DNA of 64,000 nt, from the NCBI GenBank assembly GCA_003220225.1, contig QHRU01000056.1:45154-109153 (forward strand), in the 5' to 3' direction. Below the pieces are notes generated by a model. It was not told the origin of the DNA. It saw only the letters and a list, made by a program, of their open reading frames with translations, and made no database searches. This document shows, in pieces, positions 62,746 through 64,000 of the stretch; within the stretch, counting starts at the first letter, position 1, and each line of letters starts with the position of its first letter. Both the position numbers and the translations under genes were made by a program. The stretch is from Candidatus Rokuibacteriota bacterium. GTDB taxonomy: Bacteria > Methylomirabilota > Methylomirabilia > Rokubacteriales > CSP1-6.

Positions 62746-62780
62746 GGGGAGCCATGCCCTTCGAGCTACCGATCGTCAAC
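62710..62780 (+). repeat. Gene-junction direct repeat, copy 1
   Basis: Begins GTGTTCGATCCCACG and covers the last nine codons of sbnA, the stop, the ribosome site and the first nine codons of the AdoMet-decarboxylase-like gene. It is clearly similar to 63615-63692, with a handful of substitutions and a seven-base length difference around the ribosome site. Confidence 0.85.
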
Positions 62781-63650
62781 CGTAAGGCCGCGTCCGGTAT
62801 GTACCATTTCATGATGGACGGGTGCCGTGGATTCCGCTCTCGGTTCGATCATATTCAGCTGATCCAAGAGATCCTGGAGGAGGTCCCGGAGAAACTCGGG
62901 CTTCGGCCGGCGATGCCAGCGTTCCTGCTTCCGTACTACAACAGTGTGGTCCCAGAAGACTGCGGCGTGAGTGCGTTCGTATTCCTGCAAGGTGGCCACT
63001 TCACGCTGCACACGTTCTCATTCCGCGAGGCGTACTTTGCGGATCTCGTCGCGCCCAGCGTCTTCGATTACAAGCGGCTTCGAATGCTTCTCGAGGCGGC
63101 CTTCCCTTGTGAGACGACTACAGTCAGCGTGGTCGAGCGCACAGGGGGATCGGCAATACACGTCGAACCAGACGTGGCGGCGGACTTCGGGCCACACGTG
63201 TTTCTCGACGTTGAGCAGTATCGGGGCCCGCGAACAATGGACGCCCTGTTTGAGCTGTTCGACCGGTTGCCCTCCGAGATTGGGATGACCCCCATCATGC
63301 GACCCTACGTGATCCGCGGCACCGACCCTTCGGGCCGATCGGTTCTAAGCGCGATGGCGATGATCGCGGAGAGCCACGTTAGTGTCCACCTCTTTCGAGA
63401 GGAAGGTACAGCCTACTTCGATCTGTTTTCGTGTCGTTTTTTTGACCGAGCGGTCATAGTTCCGCAGATCCGATCCCAGATCCCGGGCACCATCGTCGGT
63501 GAGAGGCTGATCGCAAGAGGGAGCAAGTACCGCACACTGCGCACGGAGCGGAGCAGCGAGCTAGCGAGATCCAAGACGTGGCTGAATGCGATCGGGGACG
63601 AGCGAGGGGGCGCAGTGTTCGATCCCACGGGGCCGACGAGGCTCGAGTAA
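62754..63650 (+). CDS. Tandem AdoMet-decarboxylase-like protein
   Basis: 298 residues holding two SpeD/SpeH-type domains. Domain 2 (about 135-265) keeps the processing and catalytic residues with the exact spacing of Thermotoga AdoMetDC: Ser207 in AESHVSVH (pyruvoyl-forming), His212 (+5) and Cys227 (+20, in FDLFSC). Domain 1 (about 15-120) has YHFMMDGC and GGHFTLHTF, but Gly replaces the Ser and Pro the Cys, so it should not self-cleave. The first ten residues copy the SbnB start, and the last ones (FDPTGPTRLE) copy the SbnA end. Likely a pyruvoyl decarboxylase in the same pathway; substrate unknown. Confidence 0.8.
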   Translation: MPFELPIVNRKAASGMYHFMMDGCRGFRSRFDHIQLIQEILEEVPEKLGLRPAMPAFLLPYYNSVVPEDCGVSAFVFLQGGHFTLHTFSFREAYFADLVAPSVFDYKRLRMLLEAAFPCETTTVSVVERTGGSAIHVEPDVAADFGPHVFLDVEQYRGPRTMDALFELFDRLPSEIGMTPIMRPYVIRGTDPSGRSVLSAMAMIAESHVSVHLFREEGTAYFDLFSCRFFDRAVIVPQIRSQIPGTIVGERLIARGSKYRTLRTERSSELARSKTWLNAIGDERGGAVFDPTGPTRLE

Positions 63651-63692
63651 CGGAAAGGGGAAGCCATGCGCTTCGAGCTATCGATCATCAAC
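63615..63692 (+). repeat. Gene-junction direct repeat, copy 2
   Basis: Covers the last codons of the AdoMet-decarboxylase-like gene, its stop, the ribosome site and the first nine codons of sbnB. Paired with 62710-62780. The two repeats bracket the AdoMet-decarboxylase-like gene. Confidence 0.85.
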
Positions 63693-64000
63693 GGCAAGAC
63701 CGTGTTCGACATCGTTCGTGACCGTCGGGCCGAGTGCATCCGGATCGTGCGAGAGGCGTATCTCGCCCACGCGGACGGACACTCCGTCAACCCCGACAGC
63801 TACTTCTTACGGTTCCGCGACAAGCCTGATTGCCGGATCATCGCGCTCCCGGCCTACCTCGGAGACGGCTTCGGCGTGGCCGGGCTGAAGTGGATCGCGA
63901 GTTATCCGGTTAACACCCAGCGTGGCTTTCCGCGTGCCTCGGCCGTGCTCGTGCTCAATGACTACGACACCGGATATCCCTTTGCCCTGCTCGAGAGCTC
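63666..64000 (+). CDS. sbnB: SbnB-like 2,3-diaminopropionate dehydrogenase, 3' end outside the window
   Basis: The first 111 residues of an ornithine-cyclodeaminase-family protein. IINGKTVFDIV, NPDSYFLRFRDKPDCRIIA and GLKWIASYPVN are followed by FPRASAVLVLNDYDTGYPF, which match SbnB closely. SbnB oxidises and hydrolyses the SbnA product to L-2,3-diaminopropionate and 2-oxoglutarate. ATG 63666 follows GGAAAGGGGAAG. The frame is open to the window end. Confidence 0.9.
   Translation, partial: MRFELSIINGKTVFDIVRDRRAECIRIVREAYLAHADGHSVNPDSYFLRFRDKPDCRIIALPAYLGDGFGVAGLKWIASYPVNTQRGFPRASAVLVLNDYDTGYPFALLES

Noticed and set aside
59788..64000. Intact prophage or integrative element
   Set aside because: Only the integrase C-terminus remains; there are no structural, replication or transfer genes.

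Overview
The window is a GC-rich, almost gapless bacterial sequence that lies on chromosome-like DNA up to about 56.3 kb. It then enters a visibly different, partly broken region. The organism is Gram-negative: it encodes an Mla-type lipid transporter, an RND tripartite pump, an OprD-type porin, OmpA-like and many lipobox proteins. The mix (DUF3141/Pta/AckA/BdhA cluster, MASE1 kinases, FixJ-type regulators, DUF3300/DUF2950) fits Proteobacteria or an uncultured phylum such as Rokubacteria. The sequence alone does not settle which, and no rRNA or tRNA gene was found.

Layout of the plus-strand half (1-26.9 kb). A 5'-truncated HdeA/HdeB-like protein and an unknown secreted protein come first. An Mla/MCE lipid-transport operon follows (STAS-MlaE, a lone PDZ protein, MlaF, MlaD, PqiC-like lipoprotein), then a DUF3313 lipoprotein. 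Next are a MASE1 histidine kinase with a REC-only partner, an orphan amino-acid binding protein, an RND efflux operon (adaptor, pump, NodT channel, AI-2E permease, DUF4410 lipoprotein), and a C4/acetyl-CoA cluster. That cluster holds a PhaC-like DUF3141 protein, phosphate acyltransferase, acetate kinase, 3-hydroxybutyrate dehydrogenase, both 3-oxoacid CoA-transferase subunits, a CBS protein and a thiolase. Together they could take 3-hydroxybutyrate to acetoacetate, acetoacetyl-CoA, acetyl-CoA, acetyl phosphate and acetate plus ATP.

Minus-strand block (41.7-26.9 kb). Reading leftwards: OprD-like porin, a 919-residue Orn/Lys/Arg-type decarboxylase, then an aspartate 4-decarboxylase (AspD) between two AspT-type exchangers, a GH63-like glucosidase preceded in frame by a membrane segment, a GH13 amylase-family enzyme, and FabI. 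The decarboxylases plus exchangers look like a decarboxylation/antiport module for pH homeostasis or proton-motive force.

Envelope-stress-like region (41.8-56.3 kb). Many small secreted proteins are arranged around a divergent promoter at 48.3 kb: DUF3300, DUF2950, an octapeptide-repeat protein, a KAS III with a long extra N-terminal domain, a glycine-zipper protein, a DUF2254 membrane protein and two collagen-like lipoproteins. A large sensor kinase/FixJ pair follows. A 16-bp dyad (consensus near TARGRCCA-AGGTCCGA) recurs upstream of at least ten transcription units, including the kinase itself. I infer an autoregulated FixJ/NarL-type regulon.

Right end (56.3-64 kb). This is a mosaic of debris: an RHS fragment, a PEGA-like tail, a metallophosphoesterase gene broken by a deletion and frameshifts, an intact cytochrome c, an integrase C-terminus and a secreted jelly-roll protein. 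It ends in the start of a 2,3-diaminopropionate (SbnA/SbnB) locus. There a tandem AdoMet-decarboxylase-like gene sits between sbnA (frameshifted here) and sbnB (cut by the window edge), bracketed by two diverged copies of the same gene-junction sequence. This is the most promising candidate for an undescribed pathway.
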